In this document: in pieces, positions 35,917 to 48,359 of the stretch
Numbering within the stretch: the first letter of the stretch is position 1
How the letters are laid out: every line of letters begins with the position of its first letter
Assembly (NCBI RefSeq): GCF_008831285.2
Contig: NC_045146.1
Span: forward strand, 19,669,289-19,733,288
Reading direction: 5' to 3'
DNA length: 64,000 nucleotides
Origin: Nymphaea colorata
Lineage: Eukaryota; Streptophyta; Magnoliopsida; Nymphaeales; Nymphaeaceae
Made by a program: the position numbers and the translations under genes
Notes under the pieces: generated by a model
Told to the model about the DNA's origin: nothing
The model's input: the letters and a program-made list of their open reading frames with translations, nothing else
Databases searched by the model: none

Positions 35917-37266
35917 GCCAATCCGTGGAAATCAAATTTCAACTAACGATCTGGGCAATCAGATATATCACCAACTTCAATGTGGCAACTTAATTGTCAG
36001 TTGCCTCATTGCAGATTAAATTGAATAACCAGCACAACATTATCAAGCTTAGATGTAAGTCTGTAACCTTCATATTACATGTTAGCTAAGCATTGGCAGG
36101 GCAAAACAAGCCGACTTGACGCTCGGTGTTTGCGCTAATCACCCATTTATGCATAATGAGTTGCTAATTGCACAGCTCGCCTTACAAAAATAAATTGTTG
36201 GTCAGCCATGAGCTTGCTATTATATTCATCAGCTCTACCTGCAACTCTGTCTCAGGCGTTCGATCTACAAGGACTCTTGTCAGATTACGAAGATTAGTTA
36301 AATGTATGCATCAAAAAAAGAAGTCATTTTCCTAATAGCTCCAGGTACCATGTTTGAATCGGACTCAACCTCCTTAAATTTCTATCATTCTTGGTACCAC
36401 GGGTCTGACCCGAGCAGAAGCACCATTTTTCTCTTGATGTGATTACATATATATATATATATATATGCAATTTGCTTTATCATTAATTCAAAAATATTGA
36501 TAATCTTTAATTCTAGATGGAAGATTAATTACTCATGAAGAGTGAACGATTGGTTTCATTTGCAGTAATAGATACATAGTTTGTTTTTTCATCGTCCTTT
36601 TCAGAAATAAGACAACCGAGTGTTTGCATACGCCTTCACAGAGAGGTGAAATCACAAAATAACGCTACATTATCAACATATCATAATTCTCGAGCAAGGT
36701 ACCGCCCCAGAAAAATATCCTAAATGAATCATAATCACCAAATCATAATTGATACTCAACATAGTGAAGAAAACATTGCCAAAAAAAAAATGGATGCTGC
36801 TTCATTTTCAAGGAAAACATATTGAGAAAGCGCTCCAACCATGAGATGCGGTGATCATATGATGTGCCCGAAAATGATGTGATCGTTATATTTGGTTTCT
36901 TGAGAGCATAGTCACAAATATCATTGTAGATTTTAAAGAGTGAGGTTTTGCATGGGTATAAAACGGCAAAAGTTGTTTGCTTTTGACGATAACATTTTGG
37001 CAAAATTTTAAAGCAATTAATCTTTTTATGAGAAAAGAAAATGTGGTCAACATCTGAAATGAAATGCAAAAAATGTGGAAAACAAAAATCTCGTAACTAA
37101 AAACTGCAAAATAACGACAGAAAAATGTAAAAACATTTCTAACAACTGCATGCTGACATACTGTTATTATTTACAGATGGAGCCGATACATCTTAAAGTA
37201 AACGCAATCCTACATTCGTGCTTCTCTTGCCGAAAGGCTTGCTAATGATGTTTCTATAGTGACACC

Positions 37267-37313
<47 letters not shown>

Positions 37314-38215
37314 CCAGCCATCTAATTAAGGTCGTTTGATTCATCGTGATGAATGGTTAATAGAAAAACGAGGAGTAGTTTCTACCTTTTTCTCCATGTT
37401 TTTTCTCTTGACCATTCATGTGCAATGGATGCCCTTGGTTACAAATACCGTATTTATATTTTAAACATGAATATTTTATTTTCTTCATTAAAATTGGATC
37501 GAGCCAAGCTGGACTTTGGTTTGGATCTTGATGATCAGTCCTGGAGTTTGGCCATGGCATAGGCTTGTAGGCTAGCCAAAGCCTGATCTAGGCCGATGTC
37601 AACACTACTTGACACTTTGTTAATGTGATATGAGGGTGGTTTAAAAAATAGAACGACCCGATCTGCTGATTTGGTTAGACTCTGGAGCTAGCTCATCCTT
37701 CTTAGAATGGTGAATGAAATCTTCATCCATCATGGCATTGAAACAGTAGAAATTCTTAATCTTTTCAGTTTGTAAATATATTGACGTTCAGTTCAGAAGA
37801 TAGTTGGCTTATGTAAAGATTTATGGTGCAACTTGCTACTTATTCAATTAAATAAGCAGTTGCAAAGAAGGTTGACCTTTGGTCAAGTAGTAATTAAAGA
37901 CATCATAACTTCTAGAAGGTAATCAAATCAATAACTAATCATAATTTTTGAATTCTCAAGGTTTTGAAACCTAAGTTAAACCATCTGGTGTTTGTATTTT
38001 ATAGCGATGTTTCTGTTTGTTTCTGTTTCATCTAAGAGAACTACAGTTCATTCTTTTGTTCTGTGCATATCATAGACATGCAAACATAGCACATACTCAG
38101 TGTTATGAATATCCATAAAGCTTTCAACATGTCATCTTCAGTTATAATTCTTCAGTTATAATGGATAAGAAAAATTTTGAGTGGCTAGACTTGTGGCTTT
38201 CAACATGTCATCTTC
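35917..38215. other. Intergenic, no gene seen
   Basis: AT-rich sequence with (TA)n at about 36448-36467 and 37268-37311. A CCAGGTACCATGTTTGAATCGG patch near 36342 is only weakly tRNA-like. Nothing protein-like was recognised. Confidence 0.5.
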
Positions 38216-38221
38216 AACTAA

Positions 38222-40045
38222 ATCTGATTTTTGTAGAAAGATTTTATTTTTCTTTTATCATTAATTTTGATTGATCTTGCTGGGATTCTTTCCTTGAATC
38301 TCTCTAGAACGGTTGACTTTCAACCTTATCATTAACATCATCTCTCAAATTGGACAATGATTCTAAAAGTCCAAGTTTACTGTAGAACTGTGATCCTAAG
38401 TCACCAAGGTGCGGCAGAAATGGACCCGCACCAGTGTCGACGCGATGCGGGTGTAGGTGCGACCCAGATTCACACCCAAACCACACCTACTCAAGGAGGT
38501 CGCACCCAAACCGCACTGATAAGGAGAGAGGGCAGTAAGGAGAGAGAGAGTGCGGGAGAGAGGGCCATAGGGAGAGGAGAGAGTCGCACCGGGGCAGTAA
38601 GGAGAGAGAGAGTGTGGGAGAGAGGGCGGTAGGGAGAGGAGAGAGAGTGTGCAGATAGAAAGGGGAAACAGACAGAGAGCTCGGGACAGAGGAAGAGGGA
38701 CGACACGAGAGCTCGAGACAGAGGGAGAGGAACGACATGCTTTGGGGGAACAATGAGAGCAAGGGTGAGGGGGACTGAAGGCTGGACGAAGAAAGGGCGA
38801 GTGAGGAGCATGGGAGGAAGAGAGTGCAGATAGAGAGGGCTCGGGCGAGACAGGGTGAGAAGGAAGGGGGAAACAGATGGGAGAGAGGAAAACCTAGTTA
38901 CCCTAATCGCCGCCGCACCGCACCGCTACCGCTGCCGCTGCTCCTTCCTCCACCTTCTTCTTCTGTGCATTAGATGCTCACCTACGGAATGAGAGGGCAA
39001 CGAAAAGGGAGACAAAGTGGAAGAGGAGAAGGGGAACCCGCGTCAGGTCATGATGGCCTTTCTGTCAACTTTTGTATGCTATCGGGCATTACTTGCTCGA
39101 TACATAAACTCAGGATCAGTTCTTATATTGAGTCAAATATGAACCCCCGATCAGATCAGATATTACTTATTAAAGCCAGATATCTAAATTTGGATAATTG
39201 TTTGGATCTGATATACTATATATTATATGTAATGTTTATAATTTTTTGTCATATATATATATATATATATAATATTATAATAATAAATTAATAATAACAA
39301 TAATAAATATCATCGCCGCACCACTGCACCTAAATTTTTTGAGATGTGCCATACCGGCACTTGCACTCCGCACCTGGGTGACATAACTATGATCACGCCA
39401 TCTCTTTGGTAGTGATTCGGCGAGCCTAAATTTGCTTCATGAATTTTTTTTTTGAAGGTAGATCATGCTTTGACAGCAATTTAAAAAACCCAAATTTGAT
39501 TCCTCAAGATTTTCTTCACATGATCGAGTCTTCGCTTTGGTGAAGAAGACAACGTTGTATTTGGTAGTTTGCAGGTCACCTATGGGTTTCATTCTTTTTC
39601 ATCAAACATCCTGCTCTTATACCAAGTTAACAAATAAAAAAAAGCGAAACAAATAAAAACCAACAATGAAAAGATTTTTTCGTTAAACGTGCATAATTTT
39701 TTACCATGGAAGGGCACCATGACCCTTGGTTACACAATGCATACAACGAGCTTAAATAGTTGAAGTTCCTATAATCTTGGCAACGATAATTTTTGTGGAA
39801 AGATTTTTTTTTCTTTTATCATTAATTTTGATTGATCTTGTTGAGATTCTTTCCTTCAATTTCTCTAGAACGGTTGCCTTTCAACCCTATCATTAACACT
39901 ATAATCTTGGCAACGATGAAAATGAGAAATTAAATCTGATTTTTGTGAAAAGATTTTTTTTTCCTTTATCATTAATTTTGATTGATCTTGCAGTGATTTT
40001 TTCCTTAAATATCTCTAAAACGGTTGTCTTTCAACCTTGTCGTTA
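38222..40045. repeat. Dispersed 110-120-bp repeat, three direct copies
   Basis: Copies at about 38222-38340, 39789-39898 and 39940-40045 share TTTTATCATTAATTTTGATT, GATCTTGC, TCTCTAGAACGGTTG and TTTCAACCTTATC in the same order. The third copy runs directly up to the acceptor-like GTTAGCAG before the terpene synthase exon, so the unit may derive from that gene's last intron. A TIR element sits between copies 1 and 2. Confidence 0.85.
38390..39396. mobile_element. TIR element of about 1 kb with GA-rich tandem core
   Basis: The left end (GTGATCCTAAGTCACCAAGG then TGCGGC) and the reverse complement of the right end (CGTGATCATAGTTATGTCAC then CCAGGTGCGG) form imperfect inverted repeats of about 30 bases. 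Subterminal GTGCGG/CCGCACC words recur at both ends. The interior (38520-38880) is a purine-rich run with a tandem unit of about 75 bases (GGCAGTAAGGAGAGAGAGAG, repeated from 38529 and 38595), followed by a CCGCACCGC-rich patch and a (TA)n tract near 39250. No transposase is encoded. It is a non-autonomous DNA element of unassigned superfamily. Confidence 0.6.
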
Positions 40046-40049
40046 GCAG

Positions 40050-40315
40050 AACGAGACAAGGGTTGCTGAGGAGCATGCATGGCAGCACATAAGGGACTTG
40101 CTAAAGGATGCATGGAGGAGGTTGAAGAGGGAGCTGCTCTCGGCTCAGCAGCAGCAGCAACAAAACGCCTTCTCTCGTTATTTCATGAATGTGGCTCTCA
40201 ACATGCGAGAGTCTTCCAGTGCATGTACGACTATGAAGATGGTGTTGGTGTCTTTGAGCATAAGTCTATGGACCGTGTCTACTCTCTCATTGCCGAACCC
40301 ATCCAGACTGCCTAA
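40050..40315 (+). pseudogene. Terpene synthase last-exon fragment, frameshifted
   Basis: After an acceptor-like TTAGCAG the first frame reads EEHAWQHIRDLLKDAWRRLK, then a Gln run and FMNVALNM. At 40205 a one-base loss moves the frame, and the rest continues as ARVFQCMYDYEDGVGVFEHK, then SMDRVYSLIAEPIQ and a stop at 40315. This is the C-terminal helix region of class I terpene synthases (consensus EEARKHI..LI...WK..N, then NLAR..Q..Y..GDG.G, then LL.EPI). The catalytic DDxxD and NSE/DTE motifs belong to earlier exons, and none is present nearby. It is therefore an orphan, inactive exon. The synthase subfamily cannot be judged from so little sequence. Confidence 0.88.
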
Positions 40316-41270
40316 GCAAACCACCAGTCGTTGTTTCTCACTTTCAACCAATCTTGTGCCCATTAACCGGATCCAACTTATGATGCTATGTATCATCATG
40401 TAATAAAATGGATACTTTAATACATTAAATTCAGTACTCTCTCTCTTTCTCTATCATTCTCTCCATCTCTCACACACATGTATGCACACAGTCATAATTT
40501 GTTTATGTACATGCTTACAATCTCACCTTTACTGTCACTAGAACTGTTTGGATTTAGATGAATAGTGTTCTTGTTTGGTAACTTGAACCAAAAACTAATT
40601 CAGTAATAATACAGTTCCTGTACAAATGGGTCTAGGACTGTATCAATATGAAAGACAAAAAAAATTAACAAAGCGTATATATACATAACCACCACTTATT
40701 ATTTTAACTCAAACTTTATTAATCTTTATGTTTTACACTATGGAAATCAACATAAAAATGAGTTTTATATGCTTAAAAGGATGTTATTGACTCTTAAGAT
40801 CTTATTTCTGCATCGCAACACCACTTTAGGTAGATAGATTTTATTGTTTTGATGACCGAGATTCATGTTCGCATTTTGTACGAAAATGGTATGAAATGTT
40901 AAAGAGCGCAACATACTGTTTATAATCATCTTTTGCAAGAGACCTTCTGGATCCTAAAAGCACTAACTTCCATAGTTCATGTAAAAAAAAAAACAAAAAG
41001 TGTATCTCCAAAAGAACTTGACATGTACAAAAAGCAAGAGGAGAGACGACTCCTTCGCCACTACACATGTCGAAGATGCAATCCAATGGGAAAAAATAAA
41101 TGCAGATGGCAAATCCTCTAATAATTAAAATCATTTTACATATTTAGACAATTCTGAAGCTACAATTACAGAACACTCTCCCTTTGGCATATATGCAAAA
41201 AAAATGACCTGAACGACCCACCGGCCTCCGGCGACTGAACACCTCCTTTTCCACCACCACCACCACCAAG
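40316..41270. other. Intergenic, no gene seen
   Basis: AT-rich spacer between two pseudogenes with a short CT tract near 40436. No recognisable feature. Confidence 0.5.
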
Positions 41271-41272
41271 GT

Positions 41273-41890
41273 TCATGGCGAGGCTCCCCACAAGACCTCA
41301 ACAATAATGATAGTAAACTTGAAGGTCCTCTTCTCCCTCCTTAGCACCTCCAGCTTGAAGGTCCTCTTCTCCCTCTACCTCAGCCCCTACCCCACCTCCA
41401 ACTGTATAGCAAACTTGGCCACGCACCCATCAAATGGATGTCTCTCCAACCACCCCCCTCCTCCACCTCCTCCTCCTTCGCAGAAGGGGACCCTCCATCG
41501 CCACCATCTCCACAAGGAGTGGAGAAATCCTGCATTTCTTCACCATTCGCACTAACTTCCTCACTAGATCCTCCTTCATTATGGCCTCGATTGCCTCCTT
41601 TCTGCCAAAGTACCCAATCTCAATAATACAATCCAAAGCAGCCGATTTCAACCCCTGGTCTTCTGAATCCAAGGCCTTGATGATCTTGGGGAGATCCCTG
41701 CTTTGGTGGATCTCATCGACAAAGGGGCTTTTAATGGCGAGGATCAAGCTGCAGAGGACCCTGAGGCCAGGCCGTCGACGGAGCTCAATTCCACCAAGGC
41801 CGTCGCCATCAGGCTCATCACCACCTGACCCACGAACACATCCTTGTTGATCCTTTCCACCAGGCCTCCTTTCACTGTCTTGGGAAGTCC
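41273..41890 (-). pseudogene. ARM-repeat protein, C-terminal half, decayed
   Basis: Reading the minus strand from 41890 in pieces gives [20 protein letters not shown], then [16 protein letters not shown]. After a frameshift near 41750 it gives [20 protein letters not shown] and [20 protein letters not shown]. After a second frameshift near 41470 it gives [17 protein letters not shown] and an in-frame stop, then REKRTFK and a final VEVLWGASP before the stop codon at 41273-41275. The order and wording match the C-terminal part of a plant family of intronless ARM-repeat proteins ([11 protein letters not shown]+FA.QLEVGEGL, EVLWG.SP). Two frameshifts, a stop and the missing N-terminal half make it non-functional. 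There is also a small duplicated block (GAAGGTCCTCTTCTCCCTC, near 41320 and 41358). Confidence 0.82.
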
Positions 41891-44800
41891 CATATAAATA
41901 TAATTCTTAGAATGTTTTTTTTTTAGTTAAATCGACTGAGAAGATAGTCAAAAATTGCAATTGTTTCATAATTTAAAAAGAGCACGAGAAATTAACATAT
42001 CTACATTCTAAATGCACCTAAAACGTCCTTTCACAAATTTATAGATCCAATATATAAAACATAGGGAAAATTGGTAGATTACAGGCCGATAGGTTTGGGA
42101 TAAAAACCCGACCCTCTAATTTTTTGCTAAAATAAAACCATCATAATATGTTTATAAAAACTAATTTGATATAAAACATGTTTTATTTTTAGTTGTTTTT
42201 CCAAACAATGAAGATTTTTCCATGGTTAAAATTTGGATGTTATATTAGCCATTCAATTTTATGTTTTATCAATACATGATTAAATTCAAAAAATAATTAA
42301 CTTTATGTATGTTTCTCATCAATTTATTCATGAGACCATAGCATAAGTAAGTTTAAATCCCAAAAAAGGAAAAGTACTCTAATAATTGCATTTAAACAGT
42401 CTGGTTTTTATCCCTAACCTAGTAATATAGGACATAAAAATTGCTTATGTAGTTAGCTAACTAATTTTAATATTAATAAAAAATAACTAATTTGAATAGT
42501 TAAAAAAATTAGTAATCCTATATTGTATAATTAAAGAGGCCAATAAAAATCAGTCGACATACAATTTGTTGATATAAATGTTATTTTAATAAAATTTTCC
42601 ATCAACCCAACTAATTTAGCAATAACCTTGGCCTTAAAAACAACATTAAAATACATTAATTTATTTGTAAAACTCATAAAATCCAAAAATAAGGAAATAT
42701 GAGCCTTCTAGCCGAACAACAGTACTACTTGACAAATATTGCCAATTAAAATATCTCACAGCAACCACGTGATCGATATACCTTACCTTGTGGTTAAATA
42801 TTTTTTAACGTATTGTTTTAAAAGAATTAATATAAATTTTAATTGACTGAATTTACTGGGTCAATTAAAAGATGTCATTTACTTGGTTGACTCCTGGACA
42901 ATTCTTTTAGGATTTTTTTCAAGGATGGTATATAATTACCAAAATTTATCAAAATTAAAATTTTTGGAAATGTTAAATAGTAAAATTTTATTTTTCAAAA
43001 ATTCATGGGACCGTATCAAACTCAAATTTGTGTTAGGCGATTAAACCACCGCCCGAATACCAATATGATTATAACTAAATCTGAATTTCTTTATCAAATC
43101 CAACTAAATAAACGAATTCATCTGGTTCACAAAGTAATTAATTTAAGAAAATGTGAAAAATGAAAGACAAACACTTCATCAATGCTTAGTGGTTATTTAA
43201 AACTTTCAAATTCCTCCACCGTGAAGAGATCAATGGCAGCAGAAACAAGAAGCGGTTTGAAACGTGCCGCCTGAGCGTGTTGGCACGAAGATTTTTTCAG
43301 ACCACCTGCGGTAGCAGGCCACTGTCGGTTGCTCTGACGGAGCCCCAAGAGAAGTGCATGCAGCAATATAAGAGGAGCCTTGTCGGCCTTTCTTTTCCTG
43401 CTGGTGTTCGTACTCTCTGTGGCCGTCTTCGATGCATAATTTTGGTGCTATGGCACTGGTTCAAATTCCTCCACATTTCCTTGGTTCATCTTATAACTCT
43501 TTTAATCATCTAGATGTATTGTTGGTCCTTTTGGTGCAAATACAAAGCCTTATGCTTGCAAATCATCCAGTTGCCTAAATATCTTCCAAGCAAAGAGATG
43601 GATGCTGAATTAAGGGATGAAGCTGCTAGAAGGTTGATCACTTTTCCTGTCATATTTCAACCATTTTTGTTGATATTTTTGAAATTTTGCATAGTAGCAT
43701 TTTCTTTATACTTTGTCTATAAAGTACAAAAACTGCTTGCCATATAGCATTTGTTTGAAGAGATTTTGGTGTTCACCATTAAGATACTGTCAATGAGAAT
43801 CTCTTTACTGTAATACTATCTTTGGTAGAATGAACCTTGAAGAAAATAAGGCATTTCTGCAGAGAAGTGCTTTGTTTCATTCTTTGCCTTCATGATTTCA
43901 GCACAAGTCATGAGCTGGTGGTAAGAAGGGAATGTGACAGTATCAAGTCCCACCCTCCCCATTGTGTTTCTTGAGATTTCCCAATGGATGTATATTGATG
44001 TGGCTTTATATGGAAAGAGGTCGTAGTGGAAGAGGTAATGGTGATGATGCTATAAAGAAGGCCTGACCTCGTGAAAGAAGTAGCAAGCTGTGCCAGCACC
44101 TAAAACAAACTTAAATGTAAGTTTTTGGTCACTTCCATTTTTTTATGACTGTTCTCTCTCTCTCTCTCTCTCTCTCCCTCTCTCTTTCGGTGGGGAAGCG
44201 AGAAATTTCTTGGCTATGTTCAACATGTACAATGGTTACTTTATTTTTTTTAGTATTCTTTTGTAATCTTGGTTCTACTAGGTGGTTTATGTTATTATTC
44301 AATATACTTAGATAGTTAAAAGTGAGAACTTTTAACTATTTGGTCACGTTGACTGAAAATATTTGATCAAAACAAGTTGTGCCAAGCCAAGCTCTAAAGT
44401 TATCTACTTTCCACAAACACGGTCATTCTTGGTTTGTGAAAATGATGTTCAGAATGTTAGACCAGGATTCAGTTTTGAAGAAGTGAAGTTTGTTTTTATA
44501 TGGCTTTTGCAAATTAATATTTAAGATTGTTATCTCACTTCATGCCATCTAATGCCACCAAACTAAGAAACAAGTCTCAAGGAAACTTGTTTCTTAGTCA
44601 TTACACACACTCTTTCTCATTCCTTTTGTTCTGAAAAATTATTTCCACTCGTTCCATATTTTCAATCCATCAAATGGCCCCTTAAGAAAAGAAATAGAAA
44701 AACAAAAAGTGTTTAATGTTCTTGGCTGCTAACCGAAGCACAATATCCATGCAAAAGATCAGGTAATGTGTGCAATTTAAGACACATAAATGCAATTTAA

Positions 44801-45290
44801 AGAATGAACATGCATGTTAATCACTAGTAGTAAAACTAAAAAAAAGTTGCTGATCAATGGAAATATGTGCTTACTATTTTTGTAGTTAATTTACGAAAAA
44901 AATTATGCTAAACAAATAGAAACAAAAGGAAGAGAAGACAAGTGATGTGATGAAAGTGAATTATAGATGAAAGAAGTTTCAGGACGTACGCATGTCCCTC
45001 CCGCCGACTTTGCCCCAGCACGTGCCCCTGCACCGATGCCCCCATCAAGTCTGCCCCTGGAACTCAGCTAATCAATCTGGCTTTATCTTCTTTCACGGAT
45101 CAATTGAAATGGCCAGCCAGTTTTTCTGTCTGACTGCAGAAGAAGAATAGAGGCAGCGGTGTTGAGACGAGGAGGTGGGAGAGGTTGGAGGAGGGTCTTG
45201 CTAGCCTTCTTTTACAGAAAGTAAAAGGATCGAGCTTCCTAGGAGTTGATCATGTCTTGATCACTTTCAGAATCTTTTAGCAACTATATA
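41891..45290. other. Intergenic, two weak exon candidates
   Basis: 41.9-43.2 kb is very AT-rich without genes. At about 43232-43740 the base composition rises and two open stretches occur. One contains ALTEPQEKCMQQYKRS (about 43337) and the other, ending at a possible donor near 43632, contains LPKYLPSKEMDAELRDEAAR. They look exon-like but I cannot assign a family or join them. A (CT)n tract lies at 44153-44185. The block 44990-45290 just before copy B is unrelated to copy A. Confidence 0.4.
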
Positions 45291-45302
45291 CGGAGTTTCT
45301 AT

Positions 45303-45988
45303 ATACGGAGGAGAACCTCCCGTACCCGACGGGTGGGAGAGAAGGCCAACAATCTATGACGCGGCACCGGAGGACGGAGCAGGAGGGAACGGAGTCGGAG
45401 GACACTTGGTCGGGGGAGGAAGACGAAGAGGAAGAGGAGCAGACGCCGCAGGAGCAGAGTTCGGACTGTGCGGTCCAGCAGGCTGGTGACGGCAGGGTCA
45501 CCTTTTCCAGGGGATTTCCGATCGAATCAGCTGATGGATCATTTCACCAGGTAATACTAATACTCTCTTATACCAACCATTCATTTGTGTTTGTAGTTGA
45601 AGTTCTTAAGATGAAACTTAAAGAAAAGTAACCATCCGAGTGGTGGATTTCTATGCCTTTAAACATGGGAACGGAATTTTGAGAAGAAACTCACTTCTGA
45701 TCAATTTATTGTGTATGTTGCAGTGAATATGGAGATATCGTGGAGAGGGCGGTGTCGGAGAGGACGAGGGCGGGGCAGGAGCCGGTGTACGCGAGGATCA
45801 TCCTCAAGTCCCCCGCCTGCGTCGACCTCGTGCTTCAGGGACAGCCAAAACTCACCATGAAAGTGCAAGGCCGCGACGCTTGGGTCCGCCCATACGTCAC
45901 CAGGCGCAAGAAGCCGACTTCTAAAGCCCGCCAAGGCCGCCGTCGCCAGGCCAGGAATGACCAAGCCGGCAGCGACGATGCCGCCTGA
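45303..45988 (+). pseudogene. RRM-like protein, partial copy B
   Basis: This matches the end of exon 1, the intron and all of exon 2 of copy A. The acidic stretch (GTESEDTWSGEEDEEEEEQ) is kept. In exon 1 a deletion of 15 bases removes most of the RNP2-like strand (RTLFV). A further replacement of 8 bases by 3, just before DHFT, shifts the frame ahead of the splice donor. Exon 2 (from 45724 to the stop at 45988) is almost identical to copy A. The N-terminal 345 or so residues are missing, and the sequence upstream of 45303 is unrelated, so there is no promoter of its own in view. It is a truncated pseudogene produced by the 2.1-kb duplication. Confidence 0.9.
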
Positions 45989-47394
45989 AGGGAGTTCGAG
46001 CTTCTTCAACCGAGAAATTGATCGAGAAGATCAGAGGGAGATGATCAATGTCATTAATGCGGCTTAGTTTAATTTCTGATCGAACAATTTGTTGCTGTGA
46101 GTGTGTGCTTGCGCGTGTGAGTTAGTTTCATGAACAATCGCTTTTCCTAGTTTTGTTCTTGTTCTTGTTGCTTGTTTGTGAGGCGACGGCTATGAAGTCG
46201 TTGCAGATGAACAATAATTGTTTTACCTCGTTTTGTTCTTGTTATTGTTGTTTGTGAGAGATGAACAATTCACAGTTTTTCCTAGTTTTGTTTCTGTTCT
46301 TGTTGTTTGTGAGACGGCCAATATGATGTTGTTGGAGATGAACAATTCATCGTTTTTCCTAGTTCTTGTTCTTGTTGTTTGTGAGACGACCAACATGATG
46401 TTGTTGGAGAACAACAATTCATCAATTTCCCTGGAGCTTTATTCTTGTTCTTGTTGTTAGTGAGATGACGGATATGAAGCCGTTGGAGACTTTTTAAGCT
46501 TTGCTTGCTATGTCTTCGTGATGATGAATAAAGCTGACCGGTTTATCTTAAATCTGAACGAAGTATGGTCTCTTGGCGTTTGTATCTTGAATTATTTGTT
46601 GCTTAGGGGAAAACATTTTTTGAAAATTAAGGCATGAATCGATTTAATTAATGGAATGAAAACGCATGATGAAATAAAATGTTCAAAATCTAATTATAAG
46701 ATTGCAATACTTGATTGTTTATAAGATGTTGGTGCATCTTACTAGTATAATATGAATTTTGTAACAGGAATACAGAATGCTCACCATTATAAGGTAACCA
46801 GATCGGACTAATTTGTAAGAACTGAACGATATAGGGCCCGTTTTTATTTATATATTTTATAAACCCTTTTCTGATTTTTCTTTTTTATATGAGCCCAATC
46901 TGGTCGGTTCCAATTGGACATAACTCCAGATCCCAAAGTAGGACCAGATCCATGGATCATATATATTTGGTTCATTCGCTCACTAAAATTTTGTCATATT
47001 GGACCTGTGTTTGAAAGTTTCATGTCTGCGTAACCAAGGCACTGTAGTGAATCAAGTTCACTCGGTAGCCAACATGAATCAACCGTTCATGGAACGTGCA
47101 CATAATGCCTCATATATAGAACTCTGACAATCGATGGCACGAGATCTTAATCATAATATATTTGTAAAAACTATTTTGATATAAAAACAATGCTTTGAAT
47201 CAACTTGTTTTTATGAAAAAAGTTGATTTTTCTATTATCAAAATATTGAAGTTATGAGACACGTTCAGTTTTGTTTATTATAAAAACACTATTAAAACCT
47301 ATCAACATAATATTTTTTGCATCAGATCAGTCTATTATCCTTAAGATGGTATTGGTAAGTTTAAATTTCGAAAAAAGAAACATTTTAAATATCA
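45303..47394. repeat. 2.1-kb segmental duplication, member 2
   Basis: Direct duplicate of 33360-35446, including the 3' UTR tandem array (about 46122-46472). One visible difference is a short insertion near 46776. The hairpin that follows member 1 is absent here: the sequence diverges at ATATTTGTCTCTGACC. Confidence 0.93.
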
Positions 47395-48355
47395 TATTTG
47401 TCTCTGACCATCGGTCTGGTTTCTACCAAATACTATATATATATCGGGAAGGACATATTCACCGCTTAAATGAGGATGGTGGCACTGATAAGAACAAAGT
47501 ACTACAACACTTGCAAGACTTTGGACTTCCAGGCTGACCGCATTATTTTGAATTAATTATAAAGCCACGACACATTCTAATTCAACGTAACGTTGAATTG
47601 AAAGGTAGTAGTCTCTACTTGGGGTTATTACTCATTCTTCTACTTTTTGTCTCATTTGCCAATTATTTCTTTAATTGAGAGAAAAAGATTCATAAAAACA
47701 CTCACAAAGTGTTCTAAAATGACTTAATAGTGGCATGCCAAGTAGGTATGACCACCACATGTAGCCTCATTCAAAGCCAAGTTGGACTAGAGCCCAGTGA
47801 TAGCAGTATCGGTAGAAAGGGTCAAGTTCGAGCTCCACTAGTTCAAGCTCAACTCGAGTTACATATTGCTTAACTTGTGCTTGAGTGCAAGCTCAAGCTT
47901 GATTTGGTAAACCGATTTTGAACTCAAGCTCGACTCATTTAGCTCATACCACTTAGTTCATATTTTTTTCCCTCTCCCTCTTCTTCTTTATTCTTTTTTT
48001 TTTTCATATTTGTGTCCTTCGGTCCAAAAATTCTGAGAATGATATACTAGTCTCCATGTAATTTAAAGGTTCCGACCCTACCTTATGAGCAATAAAACCA
48101 TACTTTTTACCCAATAAACTGGCAGCCATGAACTAGGAAAAACGCATCTTATTAACGTGGACTCGAAAGATTTAGACTGTCAGACAAAGCATATACTTTT
48201 ACCAAACTCATATTTGAATCCTTACAGCTTACATGCTATCTGCACGAATCAGTAGCTTACAAAGGGCTAAATGAAAAATATGAAAAGATTAATGTGCTTT
48301 TCCTTTAATAACTAAAAGCTCGTAAGTCTTTTTGAGAAACTTTTAATGTTTCGCC
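47395..48355. other. Intergenic with GAGCTC-rich repeat piece
   Basis: Between copies B and C. The stretch 47815-47960 is composed of CAAGCTCGA/AACTCGAGTT words like the hAT-like repeat of 58-59 kb, probably a degenerate fragment. No gene seen. Confidence 0.4.
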
Positions 48356-48359
48356 CAGG

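Noticed and set aside
36300..36400. tRNA-like patch (GTTTGAATCGG)
   Set aside because: No acceptor stem, no A box at the right distance, no cloverleaf.
38487..38811. Ser/Leu/Pro-rich frames on the minus strand
   Set aside because: Products of the purine-rich tandem core of a TIR element.
43277..43747. Two adjacent 77-78-codon frames as a gene
   Set aside because: Exon-like words occur (KEMDAELRDEAAR), but no consistent splice joining or family could be established; mentioned only in the intergenic entry.
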